From: DASYXT01 sp035934555
Lineage (GTDB): Bacteria > Verrucomicrobiota > Verrucomicrobiia > Limisphaerales > UBA8199
Direction of reading: 5' to 3'
DNA length: 64,000 bases
Assembly: GCA_035934555.1 (NCBI GenBank)
Contig: DASYXT010000003.1
Span: 23,695-87,694, forward strand
The notes beneath the pieces are model-generated. The model saw nothing but the letters and a program-made list of their open reading frames with translations, was not told the origin of the DNA and did not search any database. The position numbers were made by a program, and so were the translations under genes. How positions within the stretch are numbered: position 1 is the stretch's first letter; each line of letters opens with the position of its first letter. Below are positions 38,370 to 46,910 of the stretch, one piece after another.

Positions 38370-38926
38370 GAAGGCCAGATTTCGCTATCCTGATTACCTA
38401 TAAAACGACAAAAACCCATTGCCCCTGTTCTGTCCTTTTAAAGGCCAGGGGCTACGGATCTTCGACTTTTTACGGCCCGATTGCAGAACGAAAATACGAA
38501 ACATGGCACGCGCTGTCAACGGGGTTTTTGCACATTTTTTTCATTTTCGAGAGCCCCGGCCACCTGCCCCCAAAAATCTGCTCCAAGTGCCCAAAAAAAC
38601 TGCCTGACGCCAGCACCCAAGGTGTGACGCTCCCGTTACGGGCCCATTTTCGATTCTCCCATCAGGCTAGCTGAACTCAGCCAAGATAACACCCTCCAGG
38701 CTCCGACGCTCTAACGTTCTGCCGCTAAGCACGTTCCCTGCCTGACCGACCTTCTGTGCCCTTTTAGCACAATCGACCCGCGCCATTGCCTGATATTCAA
38801 GTTGGATGAGCCGACGCTTCAAGCCAACGCCACGCTAGTGCCACGCCACCGCCCCGCTACCGCCCCGCTTGGAAAGGGTCGAGCAAAGGGTCTGTCTCGG
38901 GAACCGCGCCCTGGGGTCAGAAAAGT
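38370..38926. other. Intergenic region upstream of the tRNA-Thr/tuf operon
   Basis: A 557-bp region with no gene. It should contain the promoter of the long tRNA-Thr/tuf transcript. GCCCCTG (38421-38427) and CAGGGGC (38446-38452), with a nested CCTTT/AAGG, form a hairpin followed on the minus strand by GGGTTTTTGTCGTTTT. That arrangement resembles an intrinsic terminator reading in the direction of the GH52-like gene upstream. A TATAGG/TAATCA-rich patch lies between this hairpin and the tRNA. Confidence 0.45.
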
Positions 38927-41572
38927 TTACGGATGCCGCAGGCGGAAAAACTCGGCCGGGTTGCTCGTCGGAAAGCTTATTTGAGATTGATTGAGCAAGC
39001 CCGGGACGTCACCCCAGCCGGCGGGGTCACCCAGTCCAGCCGTGTTGGTCTGAAGAATCCACCCCCGATAAGACGCAGGCCAGGAAATCATAACGCCTGT
39101 CGCGTTAATTGAAGCGGCAATGTTTGTCCCGGCTGACGGCACCGGCGTCGCGCTCACCTCAGCCGAGGGCGCGCTCTCACCAATCTGGTTTGTAGCGGTA
39201 AGTATATAGTAATAGGTGAGACCGTTTGTGACTATAGAATCGGTGAAGCTCGCACCGGCCAGGTCATTGCCGGCCAGGGCATAAGGGCCGCCGCTCACCG
39301 TGCCTCTCTTGACGTTATAACCGGTGGCAAAGGGCACCCCTTGCCAGGCAAGGGTTACCTGCCGATCACCGGCCAATGCGAAAGAAATGGTCGGCGCGCC
39401 TGGCGCCGAAGCGGCCACTGGGTACGCAGGATTGTTCGTGGCGTTTAACCACCAAAGGGCGGTAGTAATCCCGCGCGGATAATGCGGCCCGCCGGCATAT
39501 TGGAATGTCCCGGTGCCGTTGATCGCATCGCAAAAACCCTGGAGCGGAGCGTCCTGAAGCTGGAGGCTGGCATGAATCTGATCGACCGAGCCATTCACGA
39601 CATCATTAGTGATCCCCAGCACGGCTTCGGCCACATACTGGCAGATGAAGTTCTTGCTTTGCCAGCTAATGGTCGGGGTAGCACTCGTGGACAGCCACGC
39701 TCCACAACCGCTCGAAAGACACCGGCCCGGAACCAGCACCGCCGCCAGATGATTTGACAATGCTTGCAGCATGTTGGCATATGGGCCGCCCACCCGATCG
39801 AGGGCATTGGTCAAGCCCATCGCACTCGGATAAGCCAATCCTTCCACCATGGAAACAATCGCCGCGGTCGAACTGCCATCCAGCAGCGCCGGTATGTAGC
39901 CCAGGGTGGCCTGGTAAGTCGCCCAGCGACTCACGATGGTTTGCGCGACGGTTCCCGCCATCGTCTCGCACGTCGCCGCATCGACGGTATCGCCCACTTG
40001 ATTGAACATGGCGTTCAAAGCCAGGTAACATGCCCAATTCCTCACGGCCAACCGCCCGCTGAAGGCCGGCCGCTGCAACGAAATGTCCAAATCGTCCCAC
40101 GTTGTGATCTCCGCCGGATTGACATTCTTGGTAATCCCGTCCCGCGCGGCCGCGTTGGTATTGTCCCGCAGGAGCATCGAGTTGAGACAGGTCTGCAGGA
40201 GGGCCAGGTTGTTGGTCAGCCACACATTGTCCGCCGTATGACTCCAGTACATACCGGCCGACAGAATCCAGGATTGTAGTTCCTCGTCGCCCATAACGGC
40301 GCCGTAAGCCGGCCCGGTGCCGGAATTGGGCCATCCGCCCATGTCGTGATAAAAAGAAAACCCCTGCGTCGATACCTGCGTGCCTGACGGATTGATCAGC
40401 GGGGTGGTGTAGGTGTAGCCGGTGAAGGGCAGCGCGCCGGAGAATCCGTCCAGCACATTGCGCAGCGCCCAGGGATGCATGAGCATGTCGTAAAAGGCGT
40501 GGTCCACCGTCAGATCGAATGTGTTGATGTAATTAAACCACCCCTCCATTTCCCACCAATGCACCCCGCCCTGGGGGTCCAGCAAACAAGCCGTAATCGC
40601 CATATACGAATGCAGCGCATGACAAGCCAGGAAATGCCGGTAGGGATTCAGGTGGGCGTTATCCATTGCCGCAGCCAGTTGCTGGCAGCGCACCGTCGCG
40701 TCACCAAACCCCGCAAACGCTGCGTCGATCACAGCGTCAATCGATGGATAAAGCGACGTATAATAGTAGTGAGCGCCTGTACGCGAATCCACGACGGCGC
40801 TGCGGTAGAACGCATTTACTACCATCAGTGTCCGGGACTGGCCCGCGGGCACCCGGACGTGAAAGGCGAAACCCTGGTTGATGCCCGGAAAAACTGCGCT
40901 AAGCGCGGCGCCGCTGAGCAAGTCGCAACTGCCGCTTTGGACCGCCAGCGCGGCTTCGCCCAACGCGAAACCCTGATAGGCCCCGCTCGCGAAGGTTCTT
41001 TGAGTCACGGGAACAGGCAGGCCAAAATAGAAATCCTCGGCTGAACTATTGGTGTTATTGATGGTGAACACCAGCCAGGTGGCAGGAAGGAAGAACCGCT
41101 TCTTTTCGGCCAAAGTCGCGGTATTCAAATCCGGCATCAGCCACGCCGGCGTGTAATGCGTGAAGCTTAGCCCGGTGCCGGCTACCGTGTATTGATCGGT
41201 ACAAGGCGTGAGGCTCCGTTGAATGTTGGTATCGGGAAAGAACCGGGCATTGGCAATCGCGTTGGTGACAAACGGCATCAACTGCAATCCTGGGGCGCCG
41301 GAGAGCGCCACCAACACGCCGCCGTTCCAGGTATTCCAATACGGATAGACCCCGGACGACCACCCTACCCCGCACGGCTCACCATGGTACCCGTAGGCCA
41401 TCGTCGAGCAGGCCCCCATCGGCGCATGGTCCACGTTCACGAACACCAGTTGATTGGATGACAGCAAAGTCAGGGCCGCGGCGGGGCGTGGGCTCAGGCA
41501 AAATGAAGCCAAAAACGCCAGCAGTAGCGTAGCGGACCTTTGCGTCCAGATAGCAGTAATCGGTTTGGTCAT
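38927..41572 (-). CDS. Secreted GH52-like glycoside hydrolase (beta-xylosidase family) with Fn3 domain
   Basis: An 881-residue exported protein with signal peptide (cut near 'PAAA', residue 33). From memory it lines up with Geobacillus-type GH52 beta-xylosidases in many blocks: 'VNVDHAPMGACSTMAYG' at the start, 'EGWFNYINTFDLTVDHAFYD', 'FSFYHDMGGW', 'PAEITTWDDLDISL', 'LGYIPALLDGSS', 'SWQSKNFICQYVAEAVLG' and 'HYPRGITTALWW'. E343 occupies the place of the GH52 nucleophile, and D493/D496 lie where the acid/base Asp is expected. A fibronectin type III domain (about 725-825) and a short beta tail ending 'EFFRLRHP' follow. It would release xylose from xylo-oligosaccharides outside the cytoplasm, if activity is kept. 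Confidence 0.78.
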   Translation of the reverse strand: MTKPITAIWTQRSATLLLAFLASFCLSPRPAAALTLLSSNQLVFVNVDHAPMGACSTMAYGYHGEPCGVGWSSGVYPYWNTWNGGVLVALSGAPGLQLMPFVTNAIANARFFPDTNIQRSLTPCTDQYTVAGTGLSFTHYTPAWLMPDLNTATLAEKKRFFLPATWLVFTINNTNSSAEDFYFGLPVPVTQRTFASGAYQGFALGEAALAVQSGSCDLLSGAALSAVFPGINQGFAFHVRVPAGQSRTLMVVNAFYRSAVVDSRTGAHYYYTSLYPSIDAVIDAAFAGFGDATVRCQQLAAAMDNAHLNPYRHFLACHALHSYMAITACLLDPQGGVHWWEMEGWFNYINTFDLTVDHAFYDMLMHPWALRNVLDGFSGALPFTGYTYTTPLINPSGTQVSTQGFSFYHDMGGWPNSGTGPAYGAVMGDEELQSWILSAGMYWSHTADNVWLTNNLALLQTCLNSMLLRDNTNAAARDGITKNVNPAEITTWDDLDISLQRPAFSGRLAVRNWACYLALNAMFNQVGDTVDAATCETMAGTVAQTIVSRWATYQATLGYIPALLDGSSTAAIVSMVEGLAYPSAMGLTNALDRVGGPYANMLQALSNHLAAVLVPGRCLSSGCGAWLSTSATPTISWQSKNFICQYVAEAVLGITNDVVNGSVDQIHASLQLQDAPLQGFCDAINGTGTFQYAGGPHYPRGITTALWWLNATNNPAYPVAASAPGAPTISFALAGDRQVTLAWQGVPFATGYNVKRGTVSGGPYALAGNDLAGASFTDSIVTNGLTYYYILTATNQIGESAPSAEVSATPVPSAGTNIAASINATGVMISWPASYRGWILQTNTAGLGDPAGWGDVPGLLNQSQISFPTSNPAEFFRLRHP

Positions 41573-41676
41573 CCCATTAACCTCATGCTTGCCAAGAAGT
41601 AATCTGAAGCGATCGGCGAAGAAATGTCAAGCGTAGAAAACAGCAAAACCAAACCCTGATTACTGAACACTGCCGA

Positions 41677-42651
41677 CTACCGTCGCCGCCACTCAACCTT
41701 CGGCGGTTCGGGCAGGCCTTGGGCACGCAAGGCGGTGCGGAAATGCATCTTGGCCACCTTGGGAAGGTTCTCGACGCCGTGCCGCGCGATGAACTCCTTG
41801 GCCGCAGCATCCACCGCCGCAGAGGCGCCTTTAGGCAGCTCCATTTGATACTGCTTTCCCAGGTTCCCGAGCCGGGTGACGAATTCGTGCCGCGCGAGGA
41901 TCGACGCCGCCGCCACGGCCAAATCCTCTTCCGCGCGATGCTTCTGGATTAATTCAATCGTGCGGCCCAGGGCCATCAGCGCTTTGGCAACAGTATCCTT
42001 ATGATGGGCAAATTGGTCGCTAATCGCGCGGATCGGAGGCTTATTCATCTGGTTTTTGGCCCCCATCAGATTTTCGATGACCCGGGCATGCCCCCAGGCG
42101 AGGATGGAATTGACGCTGCCCATTTTGGCATAAAGGCGGTTGTAGCTCTCATTGCCAATCGGCACGACGGTACTGACGCACCCGGGCGTCTTGCGAATCA
42201 ACTCTGCCAGCTCGCGAATCCGTTTGTCGCTCGAGATGTTCTTTGAATCGCGTATCCCAGAATCTTTCCAGGCGTTGACGACGCTCTCGTTGACGTAAGC
42301 ACCGGCGATGCAGAGCGGGCCGAAAAAGTCGCCCTTGCCGCTTTCATCCACGCCCAGGCGCGGCTGCAACAACTCCGGGTTCAACACGGCTTCATACCCC
42401 AAGCGCGCTTCCTTCAGAATCTCGGGTTCGAGCACAAACTCGATGAATTCCTGCGTGCCTTTGCCCTGCACCACCAGTTTGCCGCTTTCGTAAAAGACAA
42501 CATTGGTTTTGTCCTTTTCCGCGGCAAACCGCGCATAAGGCACCGGCCGGAATTTGTAGCCATGCGCCTGAAGCCAGTTCTGGAGGGCTTCGGCGTGTGC
42601 GGCGGAGAGTTTGGCGGTATATGAGGTCAGTGGCTTCACCAATTGCGCCAC
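41677..42651 (-). CDS. rnhC: Ribonuclease HIII
   Basis: A 324-residue endonuclease cutting RNA in RNA-DNA hybrids. The N-terminal domain (about 1-85) is the TBP-like substrate-binding domain that separates HIII from HII. The catalytic domain starts 'LGVDESGKGDFFGPLCIAG', with the DEGK-type acidic cluster as DESGKGD. 'DSKNISSDKRI' and 'AAASILARHEFV' are further type 2 RNase H blocks. It is monocistronic as far as can be seen. Confidence 0.93.
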   Translation of the reverse strand: MAQLVKPLTSYTAKLSAAHAEALQNWLQAHGYKFRPVPYARFAAEKDKTNVVFYESGKLVVQGKGTQEFIEFVLEPEILKEARLGYEAVLNPELLQPRLGVDESGKGDFFGPLCIAGAYVNESVVNAWKDSGIRDSKNISSDKRIRELAELIRKTPGCVSTVVPIGNESYNRLYAKMGSVNSILAWGHARVIENLMGAKNQMNKPPIRAISDQFAHHKDTVAKALMALGRTIELIQKHRAEEDLAVAAASILARHEFVTRLGNLGKQYQMELPKGASAAVDAAAKEFIARHGVENLPKVAKMHFRTALRAQGLPEPPKVEWRRR

Positions 42652-42810
42652 AGCGTAAGGTTCTAACCTGGGTTGCGCAACTCCGGCGCGTGGGCGTAAA
42701 CCGGCCCAACAGCTTTAGGCCTCCTTGGGGGCGCTAACGAATCCGCCCAGGCAGGCATACGCACCCGTGACAAAAAGACGGCTGCGTGGCCGCCGTCTTC
42801 CTGACGGAGA

Positions 42811-43200
42811 TCAAACGGCGCGAGGCGCTTCGCGAAAGCCATCCAGCCAGTGGCGCAGGCTCAGAAGCGGGTGTTCCCACAGCATGCGGGGTCCCGCGTA
42901 GCGCATAATGGTTTTGGCTTCCTCCCGGCGCGCGCGTTGATAGCAATGCACGGGGCATTTGGCGCAAGTCGGTTTGTCCTGGCCGAAACGGCAGCGCTCG
43001 AGCCGAACTTGAGCATAATCCAGGAACTGCCGGCATTGCGAACACAGTTCTTCGCGCGTCGCATGCTGGTCTCGGCAATAAATGCGCACCATGGCTGACA
43101 TGGTGGCCCATTCTCGCGCCAGCCGCGCGACGGTCAGATCGTTTGCTCGTTTGACCCCGCTCAGGCCGGCCGCAGCCATTTCCTCAGCCACTGTTCTCAT
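42811..43200 (-). CDS. YgbA-type (nitrous-oxide-stimulated promoter family) protein
   Basis: A Cys-rich protein of about 130 residues. 'MVRIYCRDQH' then 'LCSQCRQFLDYAQVRLERC', 'FGQDKPTCAKCPVHCY' and 'MRYAGPRMLWEHPLLSLRHW' are the conserved blocks of the YgbA_NO family, which is NO-induced in enterobacteria and tied to recovery from nitrosative stress. The eight or so conserved Cys suggest metal or Fe-S binding. Start: ATG at 43200 is used. A TTG at 43248 would add 16 residues. It is divergent from the CRP/FNR gene, with a short shared promoter region. Confidence 0.82.
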   Translation of the reverse strand: MRTVAEEMAAAGLSGVKRANDLTVARLAREWATMSAMVRIYCRDQHATREELCSQCRQFLDYAQVRLERCRFGQDKPTCAKCPVHCYQRARREEAKTIMRYAGPRMLWEHPLLSLRHWLDGFREAPRAV

Positions 43201-43366
43201 GGCATCATTCTCGCCGAAAGCGCCGCGGCGGAATTTGATCCGGGTCAACTTTAACTCATTCTTTTCACCTCGCGGGAAAGCGCGATTGGATTGACCCAGT
43301 CAGATTTATCGTGTCAACGATTGAAGATTGAAAAACGCCGTAGAAATCCATTCACTCGCTTCCAAC

Positions 43367-44086
43367 ATGAATGCGGAGTTTGAAGATTTCAAACGCGCGG
43401 CGGTGATCAACACGCTGCGGAATTGCCAGCTTTTCACCGGATTGCCGGCGGACGATTTGAAAGAGATCGCCGAGGTTACGGTCGCCAAGTCGCTGGAGAA
43501 GAACGATTATCTCTTCCACGAAGGAGGTCCGTCGCAAGGGTTCTATATCGTGCAGCGCGGCGCGGTGAATGTTCATCGCGTCACGGCCGCGGGCAAAGAA
43601 CAGGTGATTCACATCTTTCGCACCGGCGATTCGTTTGCGGAGATTGCAGTCGCTTCGCCGACCGGTTATCCCGCCGACGCGCGCGCCGTGGAACCAACGC
43701 AGGTGTTGCTGGTGCAAAAGGAGGGTTTTCTGGGGTTGCTGAAGCAACAACCGGAATTGGCGTTGCGGATGCTCGGCTCGATGAGCAGCCATTTGCGCGT
43801 GTTGGTGGGGCAGATCGAAGATCTGACGGTCAAAGATGTGGAAACGCGTCTGGCCAACTGGCTGATCAAACGCTGCCCCGATCCCTGTAGCGAGTCGCCG
43901 GTGCCGATCGAGCTAACCATCCGCAAGGGCGTGCTGGCGGCCGAACTCGGCACCATCAGCGAAACGTTTTCGCGCACCCTGGCCAAGTTTCGTGAGCAGA
44001 AGCTTCTCTCGGTTAAAGGCAGGGTGCTGACGGTTCTTTCTCCGGCCAAGATGAGCGCCTTGCTGCGGCGCAATTTGGGAGAATAG
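43367..44086 (+). CDS. CRP/FNR-family transcription regulator (NnrR/DNR-like)
   Basis: A 239-residue regulator. The N-terminal cyclic-nucleotide-binding fold runs to about 130 ('GFYIVQRGAVNVHRV', 'GDSFAEIAVASPTGYPADAR'). A dimerisation helix and winged helix-turn-helix follow. The recognition helix has E199, S202 and R203 in 'TISETFSRTLAKF', the ExxSR pattern that in FNR reads TTGAT half-sites. FNR's N-terminal Cys cluster is absent (one Cys at 20), so it is not an Fe-S oxygen sensor of the FNR type. A DNR/NnrR-like NO role is inferred from neighbours. The ATG at 43367 is preferred over a TTG 13 codons upstream. Confidence 0.88.
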   Translation: MNAEFEDFKRAAVINTLRNCQLFTGLPADDLKEIAEVTVAKSLEKNDYLFHEGGPSQGFYIVQRGAVNVHRVTAAGKEQVIHIFRTGDSFAEIAVASPTGYPADARAVEPTQVLLVQKEGFLGLLKQQPELALRMLGSMSSHLRVLVGQIEDLTVKDVETRLANWLIKRCPDPCSESPVPIELTIRKGVLAAELGTISETFSRTLAKFREQKLLSVKGRVLTVLSPAKMSALLRRNLGE

Positions 44087-44145
44087 ACTTTCCTCGCTCC
44101 ATTCCCATTCATGCTGGAAGCATCGGCGTTTGGCCCGAAGCTCCT

Positions 44146-44159
44146 TTGACTCGCATCAA
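44146..44159. promoter_or_regulatory. FNR/DNR-type operator, site 1
   Basis: TTGACTCGCATCAA fits TTGAY-N4-RTCAA exactly. It lies 82 bp upstream of the DUF2249 ATG and 60 bp after the regulator's stop. Together with site 2 it makes an inverted pair identical at 13 of 14 positions. Confidence 0.75.
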
Positions 44160-44191
44160 CTGGCTGTGAATAGCGTCGATCGCCAAAAAAT

Positions 44192-44205
44192 TTGATGCGC
44201 GTCAA
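44192..44205. promoter_or_regulatory. FNR/DNR-type operator, site 2
   Basis: TTGATGCGCGTCAA fits TTGAY-N4-RTCAA exactly and sits within a slightly longer palindrome (one more A/T pair each side). Its centre is 46 bp from that of site 1 and 43.5 bp from the DUF2249 start codon. Activation from site 1 would place transcription start close to this box, so site 2 could also repress. Confidence 0.75.
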
Positions 44206-44241
44206 ATGCACCGTCCGCCCCAATTGCTACCTTCAGCGCCA

Positions 44242-44478
44242 ATGAAAGAAATCATCGAGATGGATGTGCGAGGGCAGGAACCGCCGAAACCCCTGGTCGC
44301 CATCCTGGAAGCCTTGCCCAATTTGCCCCCGAGCGCCGAAATACGAGCCCATACAGATCGTCGGCCGATGCACCTCTACCCGATCCTCGAAGCGCAGGGT
44401 TTTTTCGGCACAAGCGAGGAGCAAGCCGACGGAAGCTTTATCACCCGCATCAAACACAATGAAAAGCGCGAGTCCTAA
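44242..44478 (+). CDS. DUF2249 protein (first copy)
   Basis: A 78-residue protein: MKEIIEMDVRGQEPPKPL then 'ILEALPNLPPSAEIRAHTDR' and 'RPMHLYPILEAQGF', the DUF2249 (TusA-like fold) outline of [IM]DVR...P....I...L..L..G....L..DH.P..L. DUF2249 genes are regularly found beside NO/nitrite-response genes in many bacteria, but the biochemical role is unknown. An in-frame ATG at 44206 abuts operator site 2 and is less likely as the start. Confidence 0.78.
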   Translation: MKEIIEMDVRGQEPPKPLVAILEALPNLPPSAEIRAHTDRRPMHLYPILEAQGFFGTSEEQADGSFITRIKHNEKRES

Positions 44479-45799
44479 TCCGCCGACGCGGCGTTCAATC
44501 GTGCTTCCCTTGCAGTTCCTGCTGACGGGAATTGTGACGCTGCTGTTGGGAGTCTTGTTATTGACACTCAACCCCGACGTGCTGGCGACGTATCATTACA
44601 ACCAGCACGTGATCGCCCTGACCCATTTGTTCAATCTGGGATGGATTACGTCGGTCATCATGGGCGCAACGTATCAATTGGTTCCCGTGGCCCTGGAGAC
44701 CAAACTTTACAGCGAACGCCTGGCGCGGTGGCAATTCGCGGTTCACCTCATCGGTTTTGCGGGAATGGTCTGGATGTTTTGGGTTTGGGATATGAAACTG
44801 GTCGGAGTTTTTGGGACCGTCTTCGGGGTGGGGGTCATACTCTTTGTTTGCAACCTGGGGCTGACATTGGCCCGCGCCCCGCGCCGCTCGGTCACTTGGC
44901 TGGGAATTGTCTCCGCGTTGACATGGCTGAGCCTGACCGTGTCGGCTGGGCTTTACCTCGCCGCGGCCAAATGCTGGGACATCGGCCGCTTCGATGCGAT
45001 AGCCCGGATGCACGCGCACGCTCATCTGGGAGTTGTGGGCTTCTTCCTGACGATGATCGTCGGCGTGTCGTACAAGTTGATTCCCATGTTCGCCTTGGCC
45101 GAGATCCGCAGCGAAGCCCGGGCGCGCTGGTCGCTTCGGCTGATCAACGGCGGTCTGGCGGCCCTCTTTTGTGCCATCCTGACTCAATCCCGATGCAAGC
45201 CAATCTGTGCCCTGGTCGTTGCCGCAGGTTTGGCGCTTTACGGGATGGAAATGCGAGCGAGCCTTCGTGCGCGCAAACGTGGCGCTTTGGATTGGGGCAT
45301 TCGCTACTTCCTGACGGCGCTTAGCCTGTTGATTCCGCTATCGCTGCTGGGATTGGTCCTGTCGTGGCCGTCGCTAAAGCTCAACGTGTCCACCGGCCAG
45401 TGGGAGAACGTTTATGGATTTCTGGCGATCATGGGTGTGGTCACCCTGGCGCTGCTCGGAATGCTTTATAAGATTCTCCCGTTTCTCATTTGGTTTGGAC
45501 GATATAGCAGCGAGATTGGCCGCAACAAAACCCCCGCCTTGAGCGAGCTCTATTCGGCGGGGCTGCAGCGTTGGGGCTATTGGAGCTTCCTCGCGGGGCT
45601 GGCCGTCACAACGCTCTCCACCCCCCTGGCCACACGGCGGGGCGTACAAGCCGGCTGCGCTGTTTTGACGGTGAGTTGCTTGCTCTTTGCCGCCAACGTG
45701 GCGTGGATGCTGAGCCATTTATTCCGCGCCAACCCCGCTCGGCCCCAGGTTCAACCGCTCCTTTCAACAGCCAAACCATATGCAAATCTCACAAATTAA
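44459..45799 (+). CDS. Polytopic membrane protein, NnrS/CcoN-like
   Basis: A 446-residue protein with about twelve membrane helices. His residues lie in helices as 'YNQHVIALTHLFNLGWITSV' and 'ARMHAHAHLGVVGFFLTMIV', the pattern of heme-copper-oxidase-related and NnrS-type membrane proteins, which bind heme or metal. The set of ligands for a complete oxidase is not evident, so it is unlikely to be a catalytic cytochrome oxidase or NO reductase by itself. The ATG at 44459 overlaps the preceding DUF2249 gene by 20 bp, and its end overlaps the next gene by 20 bp, so all three are coupled. Confidence 0.75.
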   Translation: MKSASPNPPTRRSIVLPLQFLLTGIVTLLLGVLLLTLNPDVLATYHYNQHVIALTHLFNLGWITSVIMGATYQLVPVALETKLYSERLARWQFAVHLIGFAGMVWMFWVWDMKLVGVFGTVFGVGVILFVCNLGLTLARAPRRSVTWLGIVSALTWLSLTVSAGLYLAAAKCWDIGRFDAIARMHAHAHLGVVGFFLTMIVGVSYKLIPMFALAEIRSEARARWSLRLINGGLAALFCAILTQSRCKPICALVVAAGLALYGMEMRASLRARKRGALDWGIRYFLTALSLLIPLSLLGLVLSWPSLKLNVSTGQWENVYGFLAIMGVVTLALLGMLYKILPFLIWFGRYSSEIGRNKTPALSELYSAGLQRWGYWSFLAGLAVTTLSTPLATRRGVQAGCAVLTVSCLLFAANVAWMLSHLFRANPARPQVQPLLSTAKPYANLTN

Positions 45800-46091
45800 C
45801 GAACCAGCGGTTCTCGAGGCCCTGCGCACCGTTGTGGATCCCGAGTTGAACTGCAACATCGTGGATTTGGGACTGATCTACGATATCCAGATCAACGGCG
45901 GCAAAGTCGTCGTCACCATGACGCTGACCACCGCCGGCTGCCCAATGCACGAAAGCATTGCCCTGGGTGTTCAACGGGGCGTGCTCAATCTGGAGGGGGT
46001 CGAGGAAGCAGAAGTCATTTTGGTGTGGGACCCCCCGTGGCATTTTTCCATGGCAAGCGATTATGGCCGCGCTTGCCTCGGAATTGTTTAA
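45780..46091 (+). CDS. DUF59/MIP18-family Fe-S assembly protein (SufT/PaaD-like)
   Basis: A 103-residue protein. 'ALRTVVDPELNCNIVDLGLI' and 'MTLTTAGCPMHESIALGVQR' are the family hallmarks, the conserved Cys being in TAGCP. 'VILVWDPPWHFSMAS' is the usual C-terminal block. Such proteins help mature Fe-S proteins. In this cluster a role in repairing or making NO-damaged Fe-S centres is plausible. It overlaps the preceding gene by 20 bp and the second DUF2249 follows within 30 bp. Confidence 0.88.
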   Translation: MQISQINEPAVLEALRTVVDPELNCNIVDLGLIYDIQINGGKVVVTMTLTTAGCPMHESIALGVQRGVLNLEGVEEAEVILVWDPPWHFSMASDYGRACLGIV

Positions 46092-46117
46092 ACTCATCCG
46101 GCCATAAAATGATACAT

Positions 46118-46396
46118 ATGTCCACTGAACTAACGAAACCTGTTATTGGCCCCGATAAAGTGATGGATGTGCGACCCATTCCCTGTTCCATCAAGCACGG
46201 AATGATCCTCCAACTCTGGCGCGAGCTTCCAGTCGGCGACCATTTCATTCTCCTGAACGATCACGACCCGGTACCGCTGCGGTATCAGTTTAACGCCGAG
46301 TTCCCCGGCGCCTGCTCCTGGGAATACCTGCAAAAGGGACCGGAGGATTTCCGCGTCAAAATCACTAAAACCAAACCTACTGAGATGTCGGCCTGA
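46118..46396 (+). CDS. DUF2249 protein (second copy)
   Basis: A 92-residue protein with the canonical DUF2249 outline: 'VMDVRPIPCSIKHGMILQLW', 'LPVGDHFILLNDHDPVPLRY' and 'FPGACSWEYLQKGPEDFRVK'. The 'NDHDPVPLRY' block is closer to the family consensus than in the first copy. An ATG three codons upstream (46109) is equally possible, and neither has a clear Shine-Dalgarno. Last gene of the putative NO-response operon; the receiver gene converges 34 bp beyond. Confidence 0.85.
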   Translation: MSTELTKPVIGPDKVMDVRPIPCSIKHGMILQLWRELPVGDHFILLNDHDPVPLRYQFNAEFPGACSWEYLQKGPEDFRVKITKTKPTEMSA

Positions 46397-46430
46397 GGGC
46401 GGCGGCCTGAGGAACTATTGTCGGCAACCC

Positions 46431-46907
46431 TTAAAAGCCGGCGGATGCCGCTTTGGGAGCGCCTTTCCCTGTAGAAACGTTTGGACGGGGCCGATTTAGA
46501 TTGATCCAGAAATCTCTGATGGCCTTGGCAATTTCGGTTAGCTGCCTGGTATCAGACGGCTTCACCACATAAGCGTTGACCCCTACCTCGTAAGCCGCCG
46601 CAATATCCTCGTCACTTTCCGATGAGGTCAGGATGACCACCGGGAGCGAGAGCTGGGCCTCCTGACGAATCCATTTGACCACCTCCACACCGGACACATG
46701 TGGGAGTTTGAGGTCCAACAGCACCAACGAAGGAAAGGGAAAGGCGTCGCGGTTGGCAAAACCGCCGGTGCCATTCAGATAATCAATCGCCTTTTGTCCG
46801 TCGGTCGCGACCTGGATGAGCACACCCTGCCCTGCTTTGGTCATGGCGTGCCGGAACAGGATGACGTCGTTTTCTTCGTCTTCCACATGAAGGATAACTT
46901 TGGTCAT
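46431..46907 (-). CDS. Single-domain response regulator (Rcp1-like)
   Basis: A 158-residue receiver domain with a short tail. The phosphoacceptor is D65 in 'LVLLDLKLPHVSG'. The acidic pair is in 'VEDEENDV', T94 lies in 'VVILTSSES' and K116 in 'YVVKPSD'. 'VEDEENDVILFRHAMTKAG' is typical of receivers paired with phytochrome-like kinases. No output domain. It starts 3 bp after the kinase stop, so it is the kinase's partner. Confidence 0.93.
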   Translation of the reverse strand: MTKVILHVEDEENDVILFRHAMTKAGQGVLIQVATDGQKAIDYLNGTGGFANRDAFPFPSLVLLDLKLPHVSGVEVVKWIRQEAQLSLPVVILTSSESDEDIAAAYEVGVNAYVVKPSDTRQLTEIAKAIRDFWINLNRPRPNVSTGKGAPKAASAGF

Positions 46908-46910
46908 ATG

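Noticed and set aside
43249..43366. TTGAC and GTCAA half-sites between the ygbA-like and regulator genes as an FNR box
   Set aside because: The half-sites are not at the N4 spacing, and the closest pair with N3 has a mismatch. A weak site is possible but not claimed.
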